DNA of 64,000 nt from NCBI GenBank assembly GCA_963846315.1, contig CAWJVM010000001.1, positions 1 through 64,000 on the forward strand, written 5' to 3'. The translations under genes and the position numbers were made by a program. Each line of letters begins with the position of its first letter. Position 1 is the stretch's first letter. The notes under the pieces are model-generated. The model searched no databases. It saw only the letters and a program-made list of their open reading frames with translations, and had not been told where the DNA came from. Shown piece by piece: positions 41,678 to 54,025 of this stretch. Source of the stretch: RPQJ01 sp963846315 (lineage in GTDB: Bacteria > Pseudomonadota > Gammaproteobacteria > Steroidobacterales > Steroidobacteraceae).

Positions 41678-42144
41678 CAGGTTGCTCCTGCCGGCAGCTT
41701 CTTCATCAGCGCCATGCGTTTGCACACCGCCACTTCTTCGCCGCGCTGGTTGAAACAGCGGTGGACGAACGTGACGATGCCCGCGCCCGGGCGGGACTTG
41801 CTTTCGCGCATCTCGTGCACGATCGATTCGGTGCGCAGGGTGTCGCCGATGAACACCGGCCGCGGAAAGCGGACCTCGTCCCAGCCGAGATTGGCGACGG
41901 TCGTGCCCAGCGTGGTGTCGGCGACGGAGACGCCGACCATCAGGCTCAGCGTGAAGCAGCTGTTCACGATGCGCGTGCCGAACTCGGAGGACTTCATGTA
42001 TTCCTCGTCGAGGTGCAGGGCCGCCGGGTTGTGCGTGAGCGCGCTGAAGATGAGGTTGTCGGCCTCGGTGACCGTCCGGCGCAGCACGTGCTCGAACCGC
42101 TGGCCCACGCTGAACTGCTCGTAATAGAGTCCGCCCATCGGCAT
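41677..42144 (-). CDS. MaoC-family enoyl-CoA hydratase
   Basis: 155 residues, single hot-dog. YYEQFSVGQRFEHVLRRTVTEADNLIFSALTHNPAALHLDEEYMKSS contains the hydratase Asp/His pair region (THNPAALHLD) of mesaconyl-CoA-hydratase-type MaoC proteins, and VNSCFTLSLMVGVSVAD follows. It stands where liuC (crotonase-fold methylglutaconyl-CoA hydratase) is expected, so hydration of 3-methylglutaconyl-CoA is a plausible inference. 19 nt after the dehydrogenase gene. Confidence 0.84.
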   Translation of the reverse strand: MPMGGLYYEQFSVGQRFEHVLRRTVTEADNLIFSALTHNPAALHLDEEYMKSSEFGTRIVNSCFTLSLMVGVSVADTTLGTTVANLGWDEVRFPRPVFIGDTLRTESIVHEMRESKSRPGAGIVTFVHRCFNQRGEEVAVCKRMALMKKLPAGAT

Positions 42145-42163
42145 CGTCGTTCCCCCTCGTGCG

Positions 42164-43321
42164 TCAGGCCGTCGCCGCGAACAGCTCGCGACCGATCAGC
42201 ATGCGGCGGATCTCGCTGGTGCCCGCGCCGATCTCGTAGAGCTTCGCGTCGCGCAGGATACGCCCGGTCGGGTAGTCGTTGATGTAGCCGTTGCCGCCCA
42301 GCGCCTGGATGCCGTCCAGGGCTACCGCTGTCGCCTTCTCTGCGGCCAGCAGGATGCAGCCGGCGGCATCCATGCGCGTGGTCCTGCCCGCGTCGCAGGC
42401 CCTGGCGACCGCGTAGACGTAGGCGCAGCACGAGCTGAGCGTCGTGTACATGTCGGCCAGCTTGCCCTGCATCAGCTGGAACGAGCCAATCGGCGCGCCG
42501 AACTGCCTGCGCTCGTGCACGTAGGGCACGACACAATCGAACACGGCGCGCATCAGTCCCAGCGGCCCGCCGGCCAGCACGACACGCTCGTAGTCGAGGC
42601 CGCTCATCAGCACGCGGGCACCCTGTCCCACCTGTGCCAGGACGTTTTCGGCGGGCACTTCGCAATCCTCGAACACGAGTTCGCAGGTATCCGATCCGCG
42701 CATGCCGAGCTTGTCGAGCTTCTGGGCGGTCGAGAAGCCCTTGAATCCCTTTTCGACCAGAAATGCCGTGACTCCCTTGTGTCCGGCAGTGGGGTCGACC
42801 GTGGCGTACACGACCAGCGTGTCGGCGATCGGCCCGTTGGTGATCCACATCTTGTTGCCGTTCAGCACGTAGCGGTCGCCCTGCAGTCGCGCGTGCAGGC
42901 GCATGCTCATGACGTCGGAGCCGGAGCCGGGTTCGCTCATGGCCAGCGCACCCACGTGTTCGCCAGAGAGCAGCTTCGGCAGGTACCGTTCCTTCTGCGC
43001 CTGCGTGCCCCAGCGATGGATCTGGTTGACGCAGAGGTTCGAGTGCGCGCCGTACGACAGCGCCACGCTGCCCGATGCGCGACTGATTTCTTCCATGCAG
43101 ATGACGTGCGCGAGGTAACCCATGCCGGTGCCGCCGAATTCTGGCGCCACCGTGATGCCGAGCAGGCCGAGGTCGCCGAACTTGCGCCACAGGTCCATGG
43201 GGAATTCGTTGTTGCGATCGATGTCGACCGCACGGGGCGCGATCTCGGTGGCGGCGAAGCTGCGCACCGTTTCCCGCAGGAGGTCGATGTCCTCACCCAG
43301 GCCGAAGTCGAAATCGAACAT
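42164..43321 (-). CDS. liuA: Isovaleryl-CoA dehydrogenase
   Basis: 385 residues from the ATG at 43321 (a GTG 9 nt upstream is possible). Acyl-CoA dehydrogenase motifs ALAMSEPGSGSDVMSM and QKLDKLGMRGSDTCELVFEDC, RRQFGAPIGSFQLMQGKLADMY, and GGNGYINDYPTGRILRDAKLYEIGAGTSEIRR at the end. The Glu in the SGLDYERVVLAGG segment fits the isovaleryl-type base (Glu254 position in the human enzyme). First gene of the leucine operon, divergent from the FadR-type regulator. Confidence 0.91.
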   Translation of the reverse strand: MFDFDFGLGEDIDLLRETVRSFAATEIAPRAVDIDRNNEFPMDLWRKFGDLGLLGITVAPEFGGTGMGYLAHVICMEEISRASGSVALSYGAHSNLCVNQIHRWGTQAQKERYLPKLLSGEHVGALAMSEPGSGSDVMSMRLHARLQGDRYVLNGNKMWITNGPIADTLVVYATVDPTAGHKGVTAFLVEKGFKGFSTAQKLDKLGMRGSDTCELVFEDCEVPAENVLAQVGQGARVLMSGLDYERVVLAGGPLGLMRAVFDCVVPYVHERRQFGAPIGSFQLMQGKLADMYTTLSSCCAYVYAVARACDAGRTTRMDAAGCILLAAEKATAVALDGIQALGGNGYINDYPTGRILRDAKLYEIGAGTSEIRRMLIGRELFAATA

Positions 43322-43337
43322 GGCGGTCACCCCGGAG

Positions 43338-43391
43338 TTGCGTGGTCGGTCAATGAGCACTATATTGTCCGACAATCGGACTATCCGTCAA
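43338..43391. promoter_or_regulatory. Divergent promoters and FadR-family operator between liuA and the GntR regulator
   Basis: Plus strand: -35 TTGCGT (43338-43343), 17-bp spacer, -10 TATATT (43361-43366) toward the regulator. Minus strand: -35 TTGACG (43386-43391), 18-bp spacer, -10 CAATAT (43362-43367) toward liuA. The palindrome ATTGTC-C-GACAAT (43364-43376) overlaps both -10 regions and matches the FadR-subfamily half-site rule TnGTnnnACnA (TTGTCCGACAA). A related TCCGTCAATCGGA copy follows at 43384-43396. One bound regulator would block both promoters. Confidence 0.6.
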
Positions 43392-43403
43392 TCGGAACGC
43401 GCC

Positions 43404-44171
43404 ATGAGCGAGTCGACCCCCGCCTACAAGGCCCCGCTGTTCGAGCCCCTCGCCCGCCAGCCGGCCTCGCATCGCATCTCGACGGTCATCGAGCAGAAGA
43501 TCCTGCGGCGCAGCCTGCGCCCGGGGGATGCCCTGCCGACCGAGACCGAGCTGGCCGAGCAGTTCGCCGTCAATCGTTCGACGGTGCGCGAAGCTCTGCG
43601 GCGCCTGGAATCCGCGGGACTCGTCGGCCGTGAAGGCGGCAGCAAGCGTCTCAAGGTCACCCGCCCCGGCCACGCGGAAACCGCGTCGCGCGTCGGTCGC
43701 ACGCTGGCCCTCGACGACGTCACGTTCATCGAATTGTGGGAAGCCATGCGTGCCGTGGCGCCTCGCGTCGCGGCGCTCTCCGCCGAGCAAGGCAACGCGG
43801 CGAATGTCGCGCAACTCGAGGCAATCGTTGCGGCAGTCGAGACGGCCCGCAGTGCCGACGGCGCCGTGAACCAGGTCGTCGAGTTTTTCGGCAAGCTGGC
43901 GGAGCAGAGCGGCAACCGTGTATTGCAGCTCGCCATGCAGCCCGTCACGCGACTGCTCGCCCCGTCCCTGCGTCGCATGATCGACCGCGTGCCGCAGGGT
44001 CGCACCCGCATCCTCGTGGCGCAGCGCTGCATCGTCGAGGCCATCCGCGAACACAAACCCGACGAAGCCGAGTCGTGGATGACGCGTCACGTGCAGGACT
44101 TCCGTCGGGGCTACGAACTCGCCGGCATCGCGCTCGACACGAAGGTCGGCATCGGTTCGATGGCCGACTAG
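43404..44171 (+). CDS. GntR-family (FadR subfamily) transcriptional regulator
   Basis: 255 residues from the ATG at 43404. N-terminal winged helix: IEQKILRRSLRPGDALPTETELAEQFAVNRSTVREALRRLESAGLV (residues about 30-75). C-terminal all-helical FCD ligand domain (DDVTFIELWEAMRAVAPRVAAL and later RCIVEAIREHKPDEAESWMTRHVQDF with metal/ligand His). Divergent from liuA; likely represses its own and the leucine operon and responds to an acyl-CoA or acid. Most liu operons use a MerR-type LiuR instead. Confidence 0.88.
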   Translation: MSESTPAYKAPLFEPLARQPASHRISTVIEQKILRRSLRPGDALPTETELAEQFAVNRSTVREALRRLESAGLVGREGGSKRLKVTRPGHAETASRVGRTLALDDVTFIELWEAMRAVAPRVAALSAEQGNAANVAQLEAIVAAVETARSADGAVNQVVEFFGKLAEQSGNRVLQLAMQPVTRLLAPSLRRMIDRVPQGRTRILVAQRCIVEAIREHKPDEAESWMTRHVQDFRRGYELAGIALDTKVGIGSMAD

Positions 44172-44263
44172 GCGTGTGACCTGAAGGTCCAGGTCGGCAT
44201 GCCGGACGATCGCGTCCCAATGACCGTCGCGGGCGCTTCGCGCTCCGCTAAACTGCGGCTCGG

Positions 44264-44350
44264 GCCCCGGTGGCGAAACCGGTAGACGCTACGGACTTAA
44301 AATCCGTTTCCCGCAAGGGAGTGCCAGTTCGAGTCTGGCCCGGGGCACCA
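44264..44350 (+). tRNA. tRNA-Leu (TAA anticodon)
   Basis: 87 nt with encoded CCA at 44348-44350. Acceptor GCCCCGG/CCGGGGC, D-arm GCGAAACCGGTAGACGC, anticodon loop CTTAAAA giving TAA, long class II variable arm with a TCCCGCAAGGGA stem, and T-loop GTTCGAGTC. Discriminator A, as in Leu tRNAs. No promoter strongly visible; possible -10 TAAACT at 44249. Confidence 0.96.
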
Positions 44351-44357
44351 GCCGTCC

Positions 44358-44561
44358 TCAGGCCCGACCCGGGCCTCCGCCCAGCACGCGTGCCGGCAGC
44401 ATCACCAGCGAACGCAGGAAGGCAAACACGCCTGCCACCGCGATGCCGATCAACCTGAACGGCAGCGAGACCAGCCACACGAGCGGCCACAGCAGCACGG
44501 CCAGGATGGCGAGCGGCCAGCAGACGACGAGCAGCAGCAGCCACAGCAGGAACTTGAGCAT
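44358..44561 (-). CDS. Small hydrophobic membrane protein
   Basis: 67 residues, mostly two or three hydrophobic stretches: LKFLLWLLLLVVCWPLAILAVLLWPLVWLVSLPF then LIGIAVAGVFAFLRSLVMLPARVL, with a short basic tail. The ATG at 44561 has GGAGG at 8 nt. No family recognised. Lies antisense, 7 bp beyond the tRNA. Confidence 0.65.
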   Translation of the reverse strand: MLKFLLWLLLLVVCWPLAILAVLLWPLVWLVSLPFRLIGIAVAGVFAFLRSLVMLPARVLGGGPGRA

Positions 44562-44754
44562 TCAGGTGTCCTCCACGCCCGCCAATGTACACGCCGCGAC
44601 CCGCTCCTTGCGCGTGTACGTCGCATGCCGTGCACGGTTCGGCCCGTCGTCGGCTGCGGCTGGCCGATGTCGCTGAGCCAGCTGGTCTTTGGTTCACGGC
44701 CGCTGTTCGACTAAGCTCCGGCACACGGTCCAGCCGACGGCCGCCGGAGCCTCC

Positions 44755-45466
44755 ATGATCGAATTGTTCACGGCCGCGACCCCCAACGGCCACAAGATTT
44801 CCATCGCACTCGAAGAACTCGCGCTGCCCTACCAGATGCGAGTCATCGATTTCGCCAAGGGTGAGCAGCGGGAGCCCTGGTTCCTGCAGATCAATCCGAA
44901 CGGCCGCATTCCCGCCATCGTCGATCACCGCCGCCGGCGACTTTGCCGTGTTCGAGTCCGGCGCGATCCTGATCTACCTGGCCGAGAAGACCGGCAGGCT
45001 CATGCCTGCCGACACCAAGGGCCGCTCGCTGGTGCTGCAGTGGCTGATGTTCCAGATGGGAGGCGTCGGCCCGATGATGGGCCAGGCCAACATCTTCTTT
45101 CGCTACTTCCCGGAAAAGATCCAGCCAGCGATCGATCGATACCACGCCGAGGTGAAGCGCCTGTTCACGGTGCTCGATGGGCACCTCGCCCGCAATGAAT
45201 TCCTTGCTGGCGACTACTCCATCGCAGACATCGCCAACTGGGCGTGGGTACGGACCTCCAAGTGGTCGGGCGTGCCTTTCGACGACCTGCCGCACCTGAC
45301 GCGCTGGGTCAACCAGATCCGCCAGCGTCCTGCCGTGCAGGCCGGCATCCTGATGCCGTCCTCGAAGCTGAGCGGTGCCGAGGACGACGCCGAGAAGGCG
45401 CGCAAGTTCGTCGAGGAAGCCCGCAAGATCGTCGTGACGGGCGGACCCGCGCTCGACGCTGAATAG
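44755..45466 (+). CDS. Glutathione S-transferase (YghU/nu-like), one apparent frameshift
   Basis: Start ATG at 44755. The thioredoxin half reads MIELFTAATPNGHKISIALEELALPY and NPNGRIPAIVDH, then the frame shifts; the next frame gives AAGDFAVFESGAILIYLAEKTG with the glutathione-binding Glu-Ser. One extra C in the CC at 44928-44929 joins them as VDHAAGDFAVFESG. C-terminal half has ADIANWAWVRTSKWSG. As given, the protein would end early at 45198. YghU-like GSTs often act on disulfide-bonded glutathione. Confidence 0.78.
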
Positions 45467-45516
45467 CCGCGACGTCGCGCACCGATCCACGCAGTCGTCC
45501 CCATGGAGACCCGAGC

Positions 45517-46134
45517 ATGAAGCTGCACACCTCGATCGGCGCGCCCAATCCGCGCCGCGTCAACATGTTCCTGCTCGAGAAAGGCATCACGCACATCGAG
45601 CGCCAGAACTACGACCTCAACGCGGGTGAGCATCGCAGCGCGAAGTTCACGGCCATGAATCCGATCGCGCGCGTACCGGTGCTGGAACTCGACGACGGCC
45701 GCTTCCTCGCGGAGTCGCGCGCCATCTGCAGTTACCTCGAGAACCTGTATCCGGAGCCGAACCTGATGGGTGTCGACGCCGAGGAGCGAGCCTTCATCGA
45801 GATGGCGGACCGCCAGGTCGAACTGACGCTGCTTGCGGCCGTCGCCAACCACGTGCGTCACACGCACCCGGGGCTCCTGCCACTCGAGAATCCACAATTC
45901 GCCGATTACGCGGCCGAACAGGGCAAGCGCATGGTTGCGGCCGCCGCTCTCTTCGACGGACTGCTGTCGCAGCGACCCTGGATGGCCGGCGACCGGTTCA
46001 CGATTGCGGACATCACGGCGTTCTGCGGCCTCGAATTCGCGCGGCTCGTGAAGTTCCGTCCTGCCGATGCGGGCCTGAAGCACCTGGCCGACTGGCGGGA
46101 GCGCATGGCGGAGCGTCCGAGCGCCAAGCTCTGA
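45517..46134 (+). CDS. Glutathione S-transferase family protein
   Basis: 205 residues. N-terminal thioredoxin fold: TSIGAPNPRRVNMFLLEKGI, NPIARVPVLELDDGRFLAESRAICSYLE with cis-Pro and the ESRAI glutathione contact. C-terminal helical domain with DRFTIADITAFCGLEFARL. 51 bp after the previous GST; a different subgroup. Intact. Confidence 0.87.
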   Translation: MKLHTSIGAPNPRRVNMFLLEKGITHIERQNYDLNAGEHRSAKFTAMNPIARVPVLELDDGRFLAESRAICSYLENLYPEPNLMGVDAEERAFIEMADRQVELTLLAAVANHVRHTHPGLLPLENPQFADYAAEQGKRMVAAAALFDGLLSQRPWMAGDRFTIADITAFCGLEFARLVKFRPADAGLKHLADWRERMAERPSAKL

Positions 46135-46287
46135 GCCGGCTCAAGCGCTCGGCCCCATGCCGAAATGTGATGGCTCCGCGTCATCCAGAGGCCGGTTCCA
46201 AATGCATCGCCGTCCTGTAGCCCTCTGATTCTGCAGGCCTTACCATCGGCCGACGGCCGCCACTGGCGGCACTGGGGACTTTGGTGC

Positions 46288-46763
46288 ATGGTCGCGACTG
46301 AGCTCGACAACGATGCGAACCTCGAGCGCATCCTGGCGGAACACGCCGGCATGGACGGCTCTTTGCTGCCGATCCTCCACGCCGTGCAGGACACGGTCGG
46401 GCACATCAGCCCCGCGCACGTGGCACGCATTGCCAAGGCTCTCAATCTTTCGCGCGCCGAAGTCCACGGCGTCGTCAGTTTCTATCACTACTTCCGCCAG
46501 CACGAACCGGGCCGTCACGTCGTGCACGTCTGCCGCGCCGAGGCGTGCCAGGCCATGCAGTGCGAGAAGACCGAGCAGCACGCCAGGCGCGAACTCGGTG
46601 TCGACTACGGCGGCACGAGCGCCGACGGCCTGTTCACGCTCGAAGCGGCCTATTGCCTCGGCAACTGTGCGGCAGCTCCGACGGTGATGGTCGACGAGAA
46701 GCTCTACGGTCGCGTGACGCCCGAGCGACTCGCGGCGATCCTTGCAGATTGGCGGAACCGCTG

Positions 46764-46764
<1 letters not shown>
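46288..46764 (+). CDS. fdsG: NAD-dependent formate dehydrogenase gamma subunit
   Basis: 158 residues, NuoE-like thioredoxin-fold protein with four cysteines for a [2Fe-2S] cluster: VCRAEACQ (Cx4C) and CLGNC (Cx3C). HISPAHVARIAKAL and RAEVHGVVSFYHYF are typical of the NuoE/FdsG N-terminus. Electron transfer from FdsA toward FMN in FdsB. ATG at 46288. Its stop overlaps the fdsB start by one base (TGATG). Confidence 0.91.
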
Positions 46765-48305
<1,541 letters not shown>

Positions 48306-48323
48306 GGCACGAGGAGCTACTGG

Positions 48324-51180
48324 ATGTTTGCGATCAATGGCAAGGACGCGGGCACGCCGGCGGTCCAGGGCGAGTCGGTCACGCTGTCGATCGACGGCGC
48401 CCTGGTCACCGTGCCGGCGGGCACGTCGATCATGCGTGCAGCGGCGGCGGCAGGCGGCGCGATCCCGAAGCTCTGCGCCACCGACACGCTGAAGGCGTTC
48501 GGTTCCTGTCGCGTCTGTCTCGTCGAAGTCGAGGGTCAGCGGGGCTTCCCCGCGTCCTGCACGACGCTGGTCGCACCGGGCATGAAGGTGAAGACCGAGA
48601 GCGACAAGCTGCGCCAGTTGCGCAAGGGCGTCGTCGAACTCTACGTCTCCGACCATCCACTCAACTGCAAGGGCTGTCCCGCCGACACGCACTGCGAACT
48701 GCAGGGCGTCGCCGCGGACCTGGGCGTGACGACGAGCCCGTACGGCTTCGATGGCGCGAACCACCAGGCGGCTCCCTGCGATGACAGCAATCCGTATTTC
48801 CAGTTCGAGCCGTCGCTCTGCATCGCCTGTTCGCGTTGCGTGCGCGCCTGTGACGAAGTGCAGGGCACGTTCGCGCTGACGATCGCGGGCCGCGGCTTCG
48901 AGTCGCGCGTGGTCGCGAGCCAGGACGAGCCGTTCCTCGATTCCGAGTGCGTCTCGTGCGGCGCCTGTGTCGAGTCGTGCCCGACGGCGGCGCTCAGCGA
49001 GAAGCCGCTGGCGCTCATCGGCCGGCCGGAGCGGGCCGTCACGACCACCTGTGCCTATTGCGGCGTCGGCTGCTCGTTCGAAGCCGAGGTCAAGGGTGAG
49101 CAGGTGGTGCGCATGGTGCCGAGCCGCGACGGCAAGGCGAACCGTGGCCACGCCTGCGTCAAGGGCCGGTTCGCCTACGGCTACGCCACGCATGCGGATC
49201 GCATCACCACGCCGATGATCCGCAAGCAGATCACCGATCCGTGGCAGCCCGTCAGCTGGGACGAGGCGTTCAGTTACGCCGCGTCCGAGTTCCGCCGCAT
49301 CCAGGCCCAGTACGGACGCGAGTCCGTCGGCGGCATCACGTCTTCCCGCTGCACCAACGAGGAAGCGTTCCTGGTGCAGAAGCTCGTGCGCGCGGCCCTC
49401 GGCACGAACAACGTCGACACCTGCGCCCGCGTCTGCCACTCCCCCACCGGGTATGGCTTGAAGCACACGCTCGGCGAATCCGCGGGCACCCAGGCGTTCG
49501 ATTCGGTGATGAAGAGCGACGTGATTTTCGTCATCGGCGCCAACCCGACCGATGGCCATCCGGTGTTCGCGTCGCGCATGAAGCGACGGCTGCGTGAAGG
49601 CGCGAAGCTGATCGTCGCCGACCCGCGTGCCATCGACCTCGTGCACTCGCCGCACGTCCACGCCGACTTCCACCTGCCGCTGCGGCCCGGCACCAACGTC
49701 GCGCTGATCAATTCGATCGCGCACGTCGTCGTCACGGAAGGCCTCGTCAACGAGGCGTATGTCGCCGAGCGCTGCGAGCCCGCTCCGTTCCAGAAATGGC
49801 GCGACTTCGTGTCGCAGCCGAAGAACTCGCCGGAAGCGCTGGCCGAAGTCACGGGCGTGCCGGCCGAGCTGGTGCGCGGCGCCGCCCGTCTGTATGCCAC
49901 CGGCGGCAACGGCGCGATCTATTACGGACTGGGCGTGACCGAGCACAGCCAGGGCAGCACGATGGTGCTCGGCATCGCCAATCTCGCGATGGCCACCGGC
50001 AATATCGGCCGCGAAGGCGTGGGCGTGAACCCGCTGCGCGGCCAGAACAACGTGCAGGGTTCGTGCGACATGGGTTCGTTCCCGCACGAACTCGCCGGCT
50101 ACCGGCACGTGTCGGACGCGGCCACGCGTTCCCTGTTCGACGCCGAATGGGGCGTGCAGCTCGAGCCCGAGCCGGGCCTGCGCATTCCGAACATGTTCGA
50201 GGCCGCGCTCGACGGCAGTTTCAAGGCGCTGTACGTGCAGGGCGAGGACATGGCGCAGTCCGACCCGAACACGCAGCACGTCACTGCGGCGCTCTGCCGC
50301 GCTCGAATGCCTGATCGTGCAGGACCTGTTCCTGAACGAAACGGCCAAGTACGCGCACGTGTTCTTCCCGGGTTCGTCGTTCCTGGAAAAGGACGGCACT
50401 TTCACCAACGCGGAACGCCGCATCTCGCGCGTCCGCAAGGTGATGCAGCCGCTCGCCGGGCTGGCGGACTGGGAAGCGACTGTTGGTTTCGCCCGCGCGC
50501 TGGGTTACGAGATGAACTACTCGCACCCGTCCGAGATCATGGACGAGATCGCGCGTCTCACCCCCACGTTCACCGGCGTCTCGTACGCGAAGCTCGACCG
50601 TCTCGGCAGCATCCAGTGGCCCTGCAACGATGCTGCGCCCGAAGGCACGCCGACCATGCACATCGGCGAGTTCGTCCGCGGCAAGGGCCGCTTCTACGTC
50701 ACCGAGTACGTGCCGACCAGCGAGCGCGTGAACGCGCGCTTCCCGCTGATCCTGACGACGGGCCGCGTGCTCACGCAGTACAACGTGGGCGCGCAGACGC
50801 GTCGCACGGCCAACAGCCAGTGGTACGAGGAAGACGTGCTCGAGATTCACCCGCAGGATGCGGAGGATCGTGGCATCGGCACTGGCGACTGGGTCGGCAT
50901 CACCAGCCGCGCCGGCGAGACGGTGCTGCGGGCCACGGTCACCGAGCGCGTGCAACCGGGCGTGGTCTACACCACGTTCCACTTCCCGGACTCGGGCGCC
51001 AACGTCATCACCACCGAGAACTCGGACTGGGCGACCAACTGTCCCGAGTACAAGGTGACGGCCGTGCAGGCGGTCAAGGTGCAGCGGCCGTCCGACTGGC
51101 AGCGCCGCTTCCACGAGCAGAACGAGCAGCAACTGGGCCTGTTGCGCGGCGCGACGGCGGCGGCGCGTTCACGGCAATGA
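48324..51180 (+). CDS. fdsA: Formate dehydrogenase alpha subunit, molybdenum bis-MGD, one apparent frameshift
   Basis: About 950 residues. N-terminal [2Fe-2S] (GSCRVC, then SCTTL), two [4Fe-4S] ferredoxin-type motifs (CIACSRCVRACDE and CVSCGACVESCP), CAYCGVGC for the Fe-S cluster of the catalytic core, and RVCHSPTG where the Cys is the Mo ligand matching Sec140 of E. coli FdhF. The first frame runs to ALCRARMPD; the next frame restores ECLIVQDLFLNETAKYAH to the end at 51180. One extra C in the CC at 50297-50298 explains this. As given, the product loses its C-terminal cofactor-binding quarter. Confidence 0.88.
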
Positions 51181-51196
51181 CGCGGGAAGTCGTGCC

Positions 51197-51424
51197 ATGA
51201 ACGTCGAAAGCCTGGTCACGATGGCGAACCAGATCGCCGATTTCTTCGTCTCGGAGGCCGGCGTCGACGCTGCCCCGCAGGAGATTGCCTCGCATATCAC
51301 GAAGTTCTGGGACCCGCGCATGCGCACGCAGATCATCGCGCACGCGGCTGCGGGTGGTGCAGGACTCAGTCCCACGGCACTGGCTGCCGCCAGGCAACTG
51401 CAGCCTCCTGCCGTGAAAGCCGCC

Positions 51425-51439
<15 letters not shown>
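51197..51439 (+). CDS. fdsD: Formate dehydrogenase delta subunit
   Basis: 80 residues. VTMANQIADFFVSEAG, HITKFWDPRMRTQIIAH and a Pro/Ala tail match FdsD, a small accessory subunit of the NAD-dependent enzyme. 16 nt after fdsA. No fdsC (sulfurtransferase for cofactor sulfuration) lies between fdsA and fdsD, unlike the Rhodobacter order fdsGBACD. Overlaps the stop of convergent folD by 15 bp. Confidence 0.88.
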
Positions 51440-52291
<852 letters not shown>

Positions 52292-52295
<4 letters not shown>

Positions 52296-53995
52296 GAACT
52301 CGCTCCGCTCGAATTGCGTGGATCCCCGGGAGGATACAGAGGGCTGCCGTCACGCAGCCTGAAAAAGGGTGTCGTTGCCGCAGGCAGCGGCGTGTTGCCG
52401 AGGATCAGGTCGGCGCTCTTCTCCGCCACCATCATCGTCGGCGCATAGGTGTTGCCATTGGGCACGTAGGGGAACGCGCTCGCATCGACGACGCGCAGGC
52501 CGTCGAGACCGTGCACCCGCATCGAGCCCGGATCGAGCACCGCGTCGGATCCCGTTCCCATTTTCGCGGTGCAGGTCGGGTGCAGGGCCGTTTCGGCGTC
52601 GCGCCGCACCCAGTCGAGGATCTCTGCGTCTGAATCCACGTCCGGCCCCGGCGAAATCTCGCCGCCATTGAATTCCGCCATGGCCGGCTGGTTGAGAATG
52701 CGCCGCGCGACGCGGATTGCCTCGACCCACTCGCGACGGTCCTGGTCGGTCGACAGGTAGTTGAACTGCAGCGCCGGCGGCTGCCGCGGGTCGCTCGAGC
52801 GGATCTGCACCGAGCCGCGCGCATCGGAATACATCGGTCCGACGTGCACCTGGTAACCGGGTCCCTGCGTCGGCGCCGTCCCGTCATAGCGGATCGCCAT
52901 CGGCAGGAAGTGGAACATCAGGTTCGGGTAGTCGACGTCGTCGTTGCTGCGACAGAACCCGCCGCCCTCGAAGTGGTTGGTCGCACCGATGCCCGAGCGC
53001 AGGAAAAGCCATTGCGCACCGACGCCGAGCTTGCGCAGCCAGCCGATGTGCGGGTTCACCGCCACCGGCTCGCGGCAGGCGTACTGCACGTAAACCTCGA
53101 GGTGGTCCTGCAGGTTGGCGCCCACGCCAGGCAGGTCGGCGACCATCGGCACGCCGAGCGGTTGCAGCACGTTCGCTGGACCGACGCCCGACAGCTGCAG
53201 GAGTTGCGGCGTGTTGATGGCGCCGCCGCACAGGATGACTTCGCCGGCACTGATCGTCGCCGGCACACCCTTGTACTGGATGCATTCGACCCCGACTGCC
53301 CGCTGGCCTTCGAACACGATGCGCTTGACGCAGGCCAGGGTGCGCACGGTGAGGTTCGGCCGGTGCATCACGGGGTGCAGGTACGCGCGTGCGGCGCTGT
53401 GGCGCCGGCCCCGGCAGATGTTGCGGTCGAAGCGGGCGAAGCCTTCCTGGCGATAACCGTTCACGTCGTCGGTGCGCGGATAACCCGCCTGTACTGCTGC
53501 GGCGAAGAACGCGTCGAACAACGGGTTGGTCGCCGGTCCGCGCTCGAGCACCAGCGGGCCTTCGCCCCCGCGCCACGCGTCGGCGCCCGCCGTGCAGGTC
53601 TCCATGCGCTTGAAGTACGGCAGGCAGTGCGCATAGCCCCAGGACTGCATGCCCGGATCGGCTGCCCAGCGCTCGTAGTCGAGCGGGTTGCCACGCTGGA
53701 AGATCATGCCGTTGATGCTGCTCGAGCCGCCGAGCACCTTGCCGCGTGCGTGATAGACGCGGCGGCCGTTCATGTGGGGCTCGGGTTCGCTCGAATAGCG
53801 CCAGTCGTAGCGCGGATTACCGATCGGCATCGAGAGCGCGGCCGGCATGTGGATCAGCGGATCCCAGATGAAATCGGAGTGGCCGGCCTCGAGCACCAGC
53901 ACCGACGTGCCCGGATCGGCGCTCAGCCGGTTCGCCAGCGCGGATCCGGCGGACCCGCCGCCGACGATAACGAAATCGTAGTGACGCCTGCTCAT
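52292..53995 (-). CDS. GMC-family FAD oxidoreductase (choline dehydrogenase-like)
   Basis: 567 residues. FAD-binding VIVGGGSAGSALANRL, GMC signature 1 region GKVLGGSSSINGMIFQRG, signature 2 SAGEVILCGGAINTPQLLQLSG, catalytic His region ALHPTCTAKMG and FPYVPNGNTYAPTMMVAEKSADLI. Oxidises an alcohol; choline is only one candidate, and no betB or betI is nearby. Preceded by an FAD protein and an MFS transporter, followed with overlap by folD. Confidence 0.86.
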
Positions 53996-54025
53996 GGGAT
54001 GGTCATGGTCGCTGCGTGGCGGCGC

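Noticed and set aside
44360..44376. Hairpin AGGCCCG/CGGGCCT after the tRNA as a terminator
   Set aside because: Only 7 bp with a 3-nt loop and no U-tract on either strand; overlaps the stop of a convergent gene, so not convincing.
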